NCBI RefSeq assembly: GCF_042610375.1
Contig: NZ_JBGJZL010000001.1
Span: 186,001 to 250,000 of the forward strand
Direction of reading: 5' to 3'
DNA: 64,000 nt
From: CTSoil-075 sp042610375
Lineage (GTDB): Bacteria; Bacillota; Negativicutes; DSM-13327
Positions 10,076-18,873 of this stretch are shown here, piece after piece (the stretch's first letter is position 1; each line of letters opens with the position of its first letter). Under the pieces are notes generated by a model. That model searched no databases. It worked only from the letters and a program-made list of their open reading frames with translations, and was not told the origin of the DNA. The position numbers and the translations under genes were made by a program.

Positions 10076-10102
10076 ACAGCTGTAGCATGATGCTACAGCT
10101 GT
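10076..10102 (-). terminator. Intrinsic terminator after manB
   Basis: A near-perfect inverted repeat (ACAGCTGTAGCA / TGCTACAGCTGT around TGA) lies 15 bp downstream of the manB stop. On the minus strand a T-rich stretch follows, including TTTTTT a little further on. It closes the ugd-gmd-fcl-manC-manB gene set and separates it from the exporter operon, whose promoter must lie in about 9947-10075. Confidence 0.75.
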
Positions 10103-10117
10103 AATTTATAAAAGCCC

Positions 10118-11509
10118 TCAAACCATCTTGTAGGATTCAATGACTGTGAGTAATTCTCGAGTCTTCTCTTCCATAACGATAATATCTCCCCGACTTTCTA
10201 CATTGAGGCGAAGCAGTGGTTCGGTATTGGAAATGCGTACATTAAATCGCCAAGTTGAAAACTCTATACTGAGTCCATCAGTACGATCCACTACAGCACC
10301 ATCAACTACAAATAATTCTTCGATTTTTGCTAAGATCTGTTTACCATCACTGACGGTGCGATTGATTTCTCCACTGACGGGAAACCTTTCAATTCTAGCT
10401 GCTACAAGTTCTGACAAAGGTTTGCCAGCGATGCTCATATTTTCTAGAACCAATAACCAAGGAATCATGCCACTATCACAATAAGCAAAGTCCCTAAAAT
10501 AATGATGGGCTGACATTTCTCCACCATACACGGCATCTTCCTTACGCATACGTTCTTTAATAAAGGCATGACCGGTTTTACATAATATAGGAACTCCTCC
10601 AGCTTCATTGACCATTTCAATCGTATTCCACGTCAGACGAGGGTCATGAATAATTTTTGCGCCGGCGTAACGGCGCAAAAAAGCCTCTGCCAAAAAGCCT
10701 ACGATATAATACCCTTCAATAAATTCCCCTTGTTCATCAAACAAGAAACAACGATCAAAATCACCATCCCAGGCAATACCAAAATCTGCACCATTTTCCC
10801 GTATAGCAGCAGAAGTGGCTGCTCGGTTTTCAACGAGTAAAGGATTGGGAATACCATGGGGAAAAGTACCATCAGGTTCATGATGAATCTTGATAAATTC
10901 AATAGGCAATACTTTTTCTAGGGCATCAATGGTTGGCCCTGCACAACCATTCCCAGCATTCACGACCACCTTGAGAGGCTTTATATTGGCAACATCCACA
11001 TAAGTCAAAAGATGCTGAGTATACTCTGACATAATATCATAGTCTTCAACATTCCCTCTGGTGTTCTTCTCAGCTAGTTCAGTTGAGAAACTTCCTGTAA
11101 CCACTAAATCCTCCAAGGCTCTCAGCCCACTGTCCCCACTAATCGGCCTTGCTCCTTTGCCCACCAATTTCATCCCATTGTAATCCATAGGATTATGACT
11201 GGCCGTCACCATAATACCGCCATCAACACCAAGATGAAATGTAGAAAAATAGATCATTTCCGTACCACATAAACCAATATCCACAACATCACAGCCCATA
11301 TCCGTCAACCCGCGCACTAAAGCCTTAGTCAAACTCTCACTAGACAGTCGTATATCTCTACCAACTACGACACGACGCGCCGCAAAAAGTTCAACAAAAC
11401 CTCGTCCAATGCGATATGCCACTTCTTCATTGAGTTCATCAGGCACGCGACCGCGAATATCATAGGCTTTAAAAGCCTCTCTTTTAAAAATCTCTTGTTG
11501 TCCCATCAT
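10118..11509 (-). CDS. manB: Phosphomannomutase (ManB/CpsG)
   Basis: A 463-residue phosphohexomutase that converts mannose-6-phosphate to mannose-1-phosphate for GDP-mannose synthesis. The active-site phosphoserine loop is TASHNPMDYNGMK, the metal site is DGDFDRC, the sugar-binding loop is GGEMSAHHYF, and the C-terminal phosphate site is SNTEP. The line from KAYDIRG to the end follows enterobacterial CpsG closely, so the phosphomannomutase assignment is preferred over phosphoglucomutase. It begins directly after manC (stop and start adjacent) and is last in its operon before the terminator. It feeds the GDP-L-fucose branch. Confidence 0.92.
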   Translation of the reverse strand: MMGQQEIFKREAFKAYDIRGRVPDELNEEVAYRIGRGFVELFAARRVVVGRDIRLSSESLTKALVRGLTDMGCDVVDIGLCGTEMIYFSTFHLGVDGGIMVTASHNPMDYNGMKLVGKGARPISGDSGLRALEDLVVTGSFSTELAEKNTRGNVEDYDIMSEYTQHLLTYVDVANIKPLKVVVNAGNGCAGPTIDALEKVLPIEFIKIHHEPDGTFPHGIPNPLLVENRAATSAAIRENGADFGIAWDGDFDRCFLFDEQGEFIEGYYIVGFLAEAFLRRYAGAKIIHDPRLTWNTIEMVNEAGGVPILCKTGHAFIKERMRKEDAVYGGEMSAHHYFRDFAYCDSGMIPWLLVLENMSIAGKPLSELVAARIERFPVSGEINRTVSDGKQILAKIEELFVVDGAVVDRTDGLSIEFSTWRFNVRISNTEPLLRLNVESRGDIIVMEEKTRELLTVIESYKMV

Positions 11510-12892
11510 TTATACTCTCCCATATACATCATCAAATCGTACGATATCATCTTCTTCTAGATATTTACCGTTCTGAACCTCGATAATTTCGAGAGGTATA
11601 CGACCTGGATTTTCTAAACGATGTTTAGTGGATAGAGGAATAAAGATACTTTCATTTTCATGAACTAGCTTTACTTCATCACCAAGAGTTACTTGAGCTG
11701 TACCACCCGTCACAATCCAATGTTCACTGCGATGATAATGCATTTGCAGACTCAGCTGATGTCCTGGATTAACCATAATCTTCTTCATCTTGTAACCGGG
11801 ACCTTCTCCAAGGACAGTATAACTCCCCCACGGTCGATACATAGTCGTATGCTCATCAGCCTCGCGCCGACCGCGTTTTTTTATTTCACCGACCAAGTCT
11901 TTCACCTTTTGGGATTCACCTTTCTTGGCTACTACAATAACGTCATCCGTTTCCACAACCAATAAATCCTCAAGACCAATGCCCGCAATTAAACGGCTAC
12001 GACCGAGCATCAACGTATTAGTACAATCAATGGTCATGCAGTCACCTTTTACTGCATTGCCATCGGCATCTTTATCCAGTACATCATAAATGGCATCCCA
12101 AGAACCGATATCATTCCAGTAAGCTGTCAAAGGAATCATCACTACTTTTTTAGACTTTTCAGCAATGGCATAGTCGATGGAAATATTGGGCATAGTCTCA
12201 AAGTTCTCTAAAGCACTAGCATAACCACTGCCTACCAGTTCATAAATTTCAGGCTGATAGGTACTGAGTTCCTGCATGAAGTGACCAATAGTGAAAGCAA
12301 ACATACCAGAGTTCCAAAAATAAGAACCCGATGCTACATACTGCTCAGCCGTCTCTTGGTCTGGTTTCTCCTTGAAAGACTGAACCGTATAACCTGCACC
12401 ACAAGCAGTACCCGCTTCAATATAGCCATATCCAATTTCAGGCTTATCAGGCTTAATACCAAAAGTAACAACACTCTCTTGCCGCGCCATTGCTTCTGCT
12501 TGACGCACAGCATATATAAAAAGCTCTGATTGTTTGATAATATGGTCAGAAGGAGTAATAAAGAGAACGTCCTCCTTAGCCGCACCTAATTCATCTATAC
12601 AATACTGAGTTGCTAAAGCAATAGCTGGCGCCGTATTACGTCCTACTGGCTCCAATACAACATGAGCGTCTTCCGCCCCACAAGCTGCCAGTTCAGCCTT
12701 GACATGATGAATGTATTCTTTATTGGTTACAATCACCATATCCGTAGCCTTGGCCACAGGCATAAATCGCAGTACCGTCTGAGCGAGTAGCGACTGATCG
12801 CCACCGATTTTCATAAATTGTTTAGGAAAACAAGTGCGAGATAACGGGAATAACCGAGTACCACCACCACCTGCTAGAATAATAATTTTCAA
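11510..12892 (-). CDS. manC: Mannose-1-phosphate guanylyltransferase / mannose-6-phosphate isomerase (ManC/CpsB)
   Basis: A bifunctional enzyme: an N-terminal nucleotidyltransferase with GGGGTRLFPLSR and a PKQF motif, then a C-terminal cupin isomerase domain (about residues 345-460) with MHYHRSEHW. It makes GDP-mannose from mannose-1-phosphate and GTP. I place the start at TTG 12892 because AAGGGAG lies the right distance upstream and the protein then begins LKIIILAGG, as in the family. An ATG at 12916 in the same frame would add eight residues and overlap fcl. It sits between fcl and manB. Confidence 0.92.
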   Translation of the reverse strand: MKIIILAGGGGTRLFPLSRTCFPKQFMKIGGDQSLLAQTVLRFMPVAKATDMVIVTNKEYIHHVKAELAACGAEDAHVVLEPVGRNTAPAIALATQYCIDELGAAKEDVLFITPSDHIIKQSELFIYAVRQAEAMARQESVVTFGIKPDKPEIGYGYIEAGTACGAGYTVQSFKEKPDQETAEQYVASGSYFWNSGMFAFTIGHFMQELSTYQPEIYELVGSGYASALENFETMPNISIDYAIAEKSKKVVMIPLTAYWNDIGSWDAIYDVLDKDADGNAVKGDCMTIDCTNTLMLGRSRLIAGIGLEDLLVVETDDVIVVAKKGESQKVKDLVGEIKKRGRREADEHTTMYRPWGSYTVLGEGPGYKMKKIMVNPGHQLSLQMHYHRSEHWIVTGGTAQVTLGDEVKLVHENESIFIPLSTKHRLENPGRIPLEIIEVQNGKYLEEDDIVRFDDVYGRV

Positions 12893-12909
12893 AGCGCCAC
12901 TCCCTTTTC

Positions 12910-13839
12910 TTAGCAATAATGCTCTTTAAACCAATTATAAGTCTGCTCAATACCATTTTGAAGTGAAGTTTGAGCCTGCCAACCCAATCCACTCAGTTTA
13001 CTCACATCAAGACGTTTTACTGGTGTACCATCTGGTTTACTCGCATCATATACAATTTCACCTTTGAATCCAGTAACATCAGCCATCATAGCTGACAATT
13101 CAGCAATCGTCACATCACTGCCTGTACCAATATTTACAATCTCACGATCACTATAATTCTTCATCAAGAAATAACATGCATCTGCCATATCATCTACATA
13201 CAAGAACTCACGCCGTGGCTTACCACTACCCCACACAGTAACCGTCGTACTACCTGTTTCTTTTGCCTCATGAAACTTACGAAGTAGTGCAGGCAGAACA
13301 TGTGAATTTGCCAAATCAAAATTATCATTAATACCATATAAATTAGTTGGCATAACAGAAATAAAATCATCACCATATTGTTGCCGGTAAGCCTGGCACA
13401 TCTTAATCCCTGCAATCTTAGCAATAGCGTAGGATTCATTAGTCGGTTCTAGTTCACCAGTCAATAGATATTCTTCTTTTAATGGCTGCATGGCAAACTT
13501 TGGATAAATGCATGAACTACCCAAAAACATCAATTTACGTGCACCATACTGATGCGCTCCTTGGATAACATTATTTTGAATCAGCAGATTCTCATAAATA
13601 AACTCAGCAGGATACGTATTATTAGCATGAATCCCGCCCACTTTAGCTGCTGCTAAAAAAATATATTGTGGACGCTCTGTACGAAAAAACTCATCCACCA
13701 ACACCTGATTCCGCAAGTCAAGTTCTTGACTTGTTCGCTGAAGAATATTACTATACCCTTCAGCTTGTAGCTTACGTACAATAGCAGAACCCACCAATCC
13801 TCGGCTACCTGCTACATAAATTTTAGCATTGATATCCAT
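12910..13839 (-). CDS. fcl: GDP-L-fucose synthase (GDP-4-keto-6-deoxymannose epimerase/reductase)
   Basis: A 309-residue extended short-chain dehydrogenase that epimerises and reduces GDP-4-keto-6-deoxy-D-mannose to GDP-L-fucose. The nucleotide site is AGSRGLVGSA and the catalytic residues are in LGSSCIYP and YAIAKIAG (YxxxK). ATG 13839 is chosen because AGGAGGG lies just upstream; an ATG six codons earlier overlaps that site. It follows gmd by 39 bp and precedes manC, giving a complete GDP-fucose set. The symbols fcl and wcaG are synonyms. Confidence 0.93.
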   Translation of the reverse strand: MDINAKIYVAGSRGLVGSAIVRKLQAEGYSNILQRTSQELDLRNQVLVDEFFRTERPQYIFLAAAKVGGIHANNTYPAEFIYENLLIQNNVIQGAHQYGARKLMFLGSSCIYPKFAMQPLKEEYLLTGELEPTNESYAIAKIAGIKMCQAYRQQYGDDFISVMPTNLYGINDNFDLANSHVLPALLRKFHEAKETGSTTVTVWGSGKPRREFLYVDDMADACYFLMKNYSDREIVNIGTGSDVTIAELSAMMADVTGFKGEIVYDASKPDGTPVKRLDVSKLSGLGWQAQTSLQNGIEQTYNWFKEHYC

Positions 13840-13878
13840 GACTATCCCTCCTAGCATTAAAAAATCAGATCCTTCACA

Positions 13879-14985
13879 TTACTCATTAAAAGAATTTACA
13901 CGATAACCATGATCTTGACACAATACATCGCGCTCAGCTGATTTTAAATCTTCCTCTACCATCATACTAACAAGTTCTTTTAATGTCGTCTTTGGAGCCC
14001 AACCTAATTTTTCTTTTGCCTTAGTCGGATCACCCAATAATAAATCCACTTCTGTCGGACGGAAATAACGAGGATCAACCTGTACTAACACATTACCTGT
14101 AGCCACGTCGATTCCCTTTTCATCAACCCCTGTCCCCTGCCATGTAACATCAATACCAGCATGCTTAAAGGCAAATTCCACAAATTCTCGTACTGTATGC
14201 ATTTCACCTGTAGCAATTACAAAATCCTCTGCTTGTTCTTGTTGCAACATCAACCACATTGCTTTCACATAATCGCCAGCATAACCCCAGTCTCTTTTTG
14301 AGTCCAAATTGCCCAAATATAAATTTTTCTGTAAACCGAGCTTGATACGAGCTACTGCCCGAGTAATTTTGCGGGTAACAAAAGTTTCACCACGGATCGG
14401 TGACTCATGATTAAATAAAATACCATTACACGCATATATTCCATAAGCTTCACGATAGTTGACAGTAATCCAATATCCATACATTTTAGCTACTGCATAT
14501 GGACTACGTGGATAAAAAGGAGTAGTTTCTTTTTGTGGTGTTTCTTGCACCAAACCATACAATTCGCTAGTTGATGCTTGATAAAACCTAGTCTTTTTCT
14601 CTAAACCTAAAATACGAATCGCTTCTAAAATCCGTAGCGTTCCGATACCGTCAGCATTCGCTGTATATTCAGGCGTATCAAAGGAAACCTGTACATGACT
14701 CATTGCAGCTAGATTATAAATTTCATCTGGTTGTACTTGCTGGATAATACGGATTAAATTTGTAGAGTCAGTAAGATCACCATAATGCAAGAAAAAATTA
14801 ACATCCTTTTCATGTACGTCTTGATATAAATGATCAATCCTATTTGTATTAAAAAGAGAACTACGGCGTTTAATACCGTGTACAATATAACCTTTTTTTA
14901 ATAAAAATTCTGCTAAATAGGCCCCATCCTGACCTGTAATACCGGTAATTAAGGCTACCTTGTTCACTCTATCATTGGATTTCAT
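13879..14985 (-). CDS. gmd: GDP-mannose 4,6-dehydratase
   Basis: A 368-residue extended SDR, the first committed step from GDP-mannose to GDP-L-fucose. The N-terminus has GITGQDGAYL (NADP site), then the KRRSSLFNT loop typical of Gmd, and the catalytic YAVAKMYGYW. The C-terminus has the usual EVDLLLGDPTKA segment and ends VNSFNE. ATG 14985 has GGAG nearby upstream. The last ~35 residues are also present, decayed, as a fragment at 16304-16411, evidence of a former second copy upstream of ugd. Confidence 0.94.
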   Translation of the reverse strand: MKSNDRVNKVALITGITGQDGAYLAEFLLKKGYIVHGIKRRSSLFNTNRIDHLYQDVHEKDVNFFLHYGDLTDSTNLIRIIQQVQPDEIYNLAAMSHVQVSFDTPEYTANADGIGTLRILEAIRILGLEKKTRFYQASTSELYGLVQETPQKETTPFYPRSPYAVAKMYGYWITVNYREAYGIYACNGILFNHESPIRGETFVTRKITRAVARIKLGLQKNLYLGNLDSKRDWGYAGDYVKAMWLMLQQEQAEDFVIATGEMHTVREFVEFAFKHAGIDVTWQGTGVDEKGIDVATGNVLVQVDPRYFRPTEVDLLLGDPTKAKEKLGWAPKTTLKELVSMMVEEDLKSAERDVLCQDHGYRVNSFNE

Positions 14986-15034
14986 CGAATCTCACTCCTA
15001 TTTTTATTTGATATATATATATTCTAGGATTTTA

Positions 15035-16201
15035 TCAATCTCTACAATATAAATCTCTCGTATAGATTTTATCTACCACATCTTTCATATCATCTGACAT
15101 CCTGTTTACGATAATCACATCTGATATTTTTTTGAATTCCACTAAATCTCTAATGACTCTTGAATTATAAAAATCATCCTCATTTAATGCGGGTTCATAA
15201 ACGACGACTTCAATCCCTTTGGCCTTAATACGCTTCATGACTCCTTGAATGGATGATTGTCTAAAATTATCCGAATCTGTTTTCATGGTTAATCGATAAA
15301 TGCCAACGATTTTTGGGGTCCTGGCTACTATCATATCTGCGATATGGTCTTTTCGCGTTCTATTGGCATCGACAATCGCAGCCATGATATTATTGGGCAC
15401 ATCCGCATAGTTTGCTAATAGTTGTTTCGTATCTTTTGGTAAGCAATATCCACCATAACCAAAGGATGGATTGTTATAATGGCTTCCAATACGAGGGTCC
15501 AGACATACTCCTTCTATGATTTGCTGCGCATTTAATCCCCTTACCTCTGCATAAGTATCCAGTTCATTAAAGTACGCCACTCTCATCGCTAGATAGGTAT
15601 TAGCAAACAGTTTGATTGCTTCGGCTTCTGTGGAATTAGTAAATAATACAGGAATATCTTCTTTAATGGCTCCTTGCACTAACAAGTTCGCAAAAGTCTT
15701 TGCTCGTTCCGATTGTTCGCCTACAATAATGCGGGAAGGATATAAATTATCATATAAAGCCTTACCTTCTCTTAAGAACTCCGGTGAAAAAATAATGTTA
15801 TCGGTTTCAAACATCTTTCTTACTTTCTCAGTATAACCTACTGGAACTGTTGATTTGATGACCATCACTGCGTCCGGATTAATTGATAATACATTGGCGA
15901 TAACAGCTTCCACAGTCCTCGTATTAAAATAATTCTTATCTGCATCGTAATTGGTCGGAGTGGCGATAATAACATAATCTGCATCTTTATAAGCTGTATA
16001 AACATCCGTTGTTGCCGTTAAATTTAAATCCCTTGTTGCTAAATACTCTTCAAGTTCTTTGTCACAGATCGGTGATTTGCGTTTATTAATCATATCCACT
16101 TTTTCTTGAATAATATCAAGCGCTATCACTTCGTTATGTTGTGCTAATAATACAACATTGGATAAACCAACATAACCTGATCCAGCTATTGTAATTTTCA
16201 T
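15035..16201 (-). CDS. ugd: UDP-glucose 6-dehydrogenase
   Basis: A 388-residue NAD-dependent enzyme oxidising UDP-glucose to UDP-glucuronate. The nucleotide fold is GSGYVGLSNV at the N-terminus, and the catalytic cysteine is in GYGGYCLPKDTKQL near residue 255. The length fits the short bacterial Ugd class found in capsule loci. It lies 49 bp upstream of gmd on the same strand, so it probably shares a transcript with the GDP-fucose genes. UDP-glucuronate would supply an acidic sugar to the polysaccharide. Confidence 0.93.
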   Translation of the reverse strand: MKITIAGSGYVGLSNVVLLAQHNEVIALDIIQEKVDMINKRKSPICDKELEEYLATRDLNLTATTDVYTAYKDADYVIIATPTNYDADKNYFNTRTVEAVIANVLSINPDAVMVIKSTVPVGYTEKVRKMFETDNIIFSPEFLREGKALYDNLYPSRIIVGEQSERAKTFANLLVQGAIKEDIPVLFTNSTEAEAIKLFANTYLAMRVAYFNELDTYAEVRGLNAQQIIEGVCLDPRIGSHYNNPSFGYGGYCLPKDTKQLLANYADVPNNIMAAIVDANRTRKDHIADMIVARTPKIVGIYRLTMKTDSDNFRQSSIQGVMKRIKAKGIEVVVYEPALNEDDFYNSRVIRDLVEFKKISDVIIVNRMSDDMKDVVDKIYTRDLYCRD

Positions 16202-16303
16202 TCTACAGCCCCTTTCATGTCTGTTCTTTCTTGGGAAAAATAATTAACAACTGCTTACTGATTAAGTAATTTTAGCGTCTTTTTTCATGAAACTGTCTCA
16301 TTT

Positions 16304-16411
16304 TTATTCATTATACTTCTGAACATCAAGGCCGTTGTCTTCGCAAAGGATCCCTCTCTTAGCATTCTGTAAATCCTCCTGTACCATCATGAGTTGAAGA
16401 AAAGTCGTGCC
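16304..16411 (-). pseudogene. C-terminal remnant of a second gmd gene
   Basis: This stretch reads on the minus strand as TTFLQLMMVQEDLQNAKRG... and ends KYNE before a TAA stop (16304-16306). It matches the end of intact gmd (TTLKELVSMMVEEDLKSAER... SFNE) residue for residue in pattern, with the same ending and stop. Nothing upstream of TT continues the gene. The fragment is therefore the 3' tail of a lost gmd-like gene left between the acyltransferase and ugd, a likely recombination junction at the edge of the variable part of the locus. Confidence 0.75.
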
Positions 16412-16486
16412 CCCCTGCCCTGACATCACTACAGTGTGGGATAGAGTACGGAGAATGCCAAGCTAGAATACGCCTTTACGCTTCCT

Positions 16487-17577
16487 TCATTCGAACTCCT
16501 TCGGTACTAGACGGTATTGCTTATTCATACCTAATAAGAATGGTATGTACATCGTCACATAATTTACCGTAGGCACCAATAGTGCAATAACTACACCAAG
16601 TTTTATACTCCAATTTGATATGCCAATAACTTGCAATGCCTTCCCAGCAAAATACAATATTTCCAAATGTATCGGAAAAATGGCTAATGAATTATTACCA
16701 AGCCAAAGGAAAAAAGATTTGAGCCCAGTACTTCTATACAATATTCTGTACAGAAAGTTTAATCCACAAAGTGCTGCAATAACTCCCGCAATTGCGCCCG
16801 TGATTGCCAACAGATAATTTCCGTATTGATCTATATACATATAAAATGGAATACTATTGAGTTTAGTACAAATACCTGTAATCGCCACTCCACTGACCAT
16901 CACAACGAGTTTAACTATTATATTCTTTTCACTTATCATCCACTTTATCAGTCTAGCACCAAAATAGCCCAGACAAATAAATGCAGTTGCCATTATCGAG
17001 ATATCCAAAGTGAATGGAAGTCTTTCAAATGATACCATACTATGCAGCCATGATAATATGAACAAAATAATTGATACACAAATGCCTAAAACTTCCTGAT
17101 ATTTGCCTGTTTCATCTATTAGTTTATTTATTCCATAAAAAAATATATTGCTGACAAACATACACGGCAAAAACCATAGCCGCAAGGATACTCCGGGATA
17201 ATCAACAGTGTTAAGACATGTTAGAATGCTGACTATTGCTTTTGCTAAATCAATATGATTATGTTTCAACGGAATCACTGCATATGACAAGATTAGATTA
17301 ACCATTTCAAAAGCAAAGTACGGCACAATTAATCGCACAAACCGTCCTTTTGAAAAGTCAGAAAAGTTCCTTTTTGATACTGATTGGTTTATGCTATACA
17401 AATAGCCTGATATCACAAAGAACAACGGCATATGAAATGCCAGTATGTAATTACCGCCCCCGTATCCACAATGATGCAAAAGTACTAATAGCACTGCCCC
17501 TCCTAGAACGAATTCAAGAACTTCAATGCGAGATTTGTGGGAGCTTGGAAACTAAGTATTTGTTTCAACCACGTCAT
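16487..17577 (-). pseudogene. Acyltransferase 3 family gene with an apparent N-terminal frameshift
   Basis: The main frame (335 residues from GTG 17494) encodes a membrane acyltransferase of the OafA/WecH type with about ten hydrophobic helices and FHMPLFFVISGYLY. The family's N-terminal motif is still readable upstream in the same frame (RIEVLEFVLGGAVLLVLLHH), but no usable start precedes it and a TAG closes that frame. An ATG at 17577 lies 1 bp after the stop of the preceding gene, ideal for translational coupling, and opens the other frame (MTWLKQILSF), which stops at 17503. A one-base shift between about 17510 and 17560 would join them. This is either a real inactivating mutation or a sequencing error. 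An intact product would O-acetylate or similarly modify the glycan at the membrane. Confidence 0.6.
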
Positions 17578-17578
17578 G

Positions 17579-18661
17579 TCATCGACCTCCCAAAAACAAC
17601 TTTCTTGTTATACTAAATTTTTCAATCAAAACAGTTACAAAAAAACTGACTGCAAGTATAACCACTGTTTCGGCAAGCGTGAACAAATAATTAAGCTCTA
17701 AACTCTTGGTAATTCTAGGTACTACATATGCAAACAAATATCCACTGAAAATATAGATTCCCAATGACTTTTGACCAATTTTAGCTATATATTCCCACAT
17801 TTTTTCAAATTTTAACCATGACAGCAACTTCATAACGACAATGAAAATACTGGCACTTCCTGCCAATCCAATTATCCACCGGTACATATCTATAAGAAGT
17901 TGTCTTTCAATATTCTTGCCCCAAATTGTAATTCCAGTAGTATAGACATAGCTGTCTCGCTTATACAGAAGCAAAAGACCAACAAATATTAGTATGATAA
18001 TATAAACTGCCACAGTTCTTTTCCTCTGCGCTATCATCTGGATCCGATCCCATAAGTTTTCGCTGTTCCATAAATAAGAAATGATAAAATAGGGAAACAT
18101 ATATTTATATAGATGCGCATTAAAATTGTCTGGAATCAACAATGATATGATACAAATGCCAACGTAAGCCATTATACTTCCTTTCAAAGTTCTTTCAACC
18201 ACGACGACAACTACTGAACACCAGAATATTGCCCACAAAAACCATAACGAGTATAGGTACTGTTTCACAAGAATAATTAGTAGAGATGATAAGCTAGGAA
18301 CAGATCCTATTATCAATTTCACTGTCAACAGCCCAACCTCAATTAAGGTCGTCCAGATAAATAATGGTAAAATTACTTTTGTTAACCTACTCTTCATCAC
18401 TTCTTTTGCGGAATATTTTTTCATCGTATAATAGAATAAGTAACCACTTACCAGCATAAAAAGCGGCATATGAAAACTATAAATGATTTTAAATAATGGA
18501 TTTTCAAAATACTGTGCGTTTAAGTAGTAATCTCCTCCACTTCCATATTGAATGCAGTGTCCCAAAACCATCAAGATTATCGTAATTCCTTTGATTGTGT
18601 CTATATACTGATTACGATTAGAGATTATTGACAATTCTCTGCCTTGTGAAGCCCCTCCCAT
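17579..18661 (-). CDS. Acyltransferase 3 family protein (membrane O-acyltransferase)
   Basis: A 360-residue integral membrane protein with the full family signature near the start (NRNQYIDTIKGITIILMVLGH) and FHMPLFMLVSGYLF about 35 residues later. About ten hydrophobic segments follow. Start ATG 18661 has AAGGAGGT six bases upstream. Proteins of this family move acetyl or other acyl groups onto extracytoplasmic glycans; the substrate here is not known. It is followed 1 bp later by a second, damaged member of the family (16487-17577), and both lie downstream of the flippase gene. Confidence 0.87.
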   Translation of the reverse strand: MGGASQGRELSIISNRNQYIDTIKGITIILMVLGHCIQYGSGGDYYLNAQYFENPLFKIIYSFHMPLFMLVSGYLFYYTMKKYSAKEVMKSRLTKVILPLFIWTTLIEVGLLTVKLIIGSVPSLSSLLIILVKQYLYSLWFLWAIFWCSVVVVVVERTLKGSIMAYVGICIISLLIPDNFNAHLYKYMFPYFIISYLWNSENLWDRIQMIAQRKRTVAVYIIILIFVGLLLLYKRDSYVYTTGITIWGKNIERQLLIDMYRWIIGLAGSASIFIVVMKLLSWLKFEKMWEYIAKIGQKSLGIYIFSGYLFAYVVPRITKSLELNYLFTLAETVVILAVSFFVTVLIEKFSITRKLFLGGR

Positions 18662-18873
18662 ACAACTACCTCCTTACTACCATCTCCAGCGAGTCGTTAC
18701 AATTGGTTAAAAAAATATTTACAAAAATTCAAATGTTTCTGTTCAATTTGAATCGCAATATGCATCTTCAGTGCGGTACAAGACAGGAAAAACCACAGTA
18801 ATCATGTCTATGTAGCACGATTGCAAAAAACTGCCGATTTTGCCTTTCAAGACTCATAAGTTCATAGCATTTG

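Noticed and set aside
12892..12916. ATG start of manC overlapping fcl
   Set aside because: It places the ribosome site inside the coding sequence; TTG 12892 has AAGGGAG at normal spacing and gives the family N-terminus.
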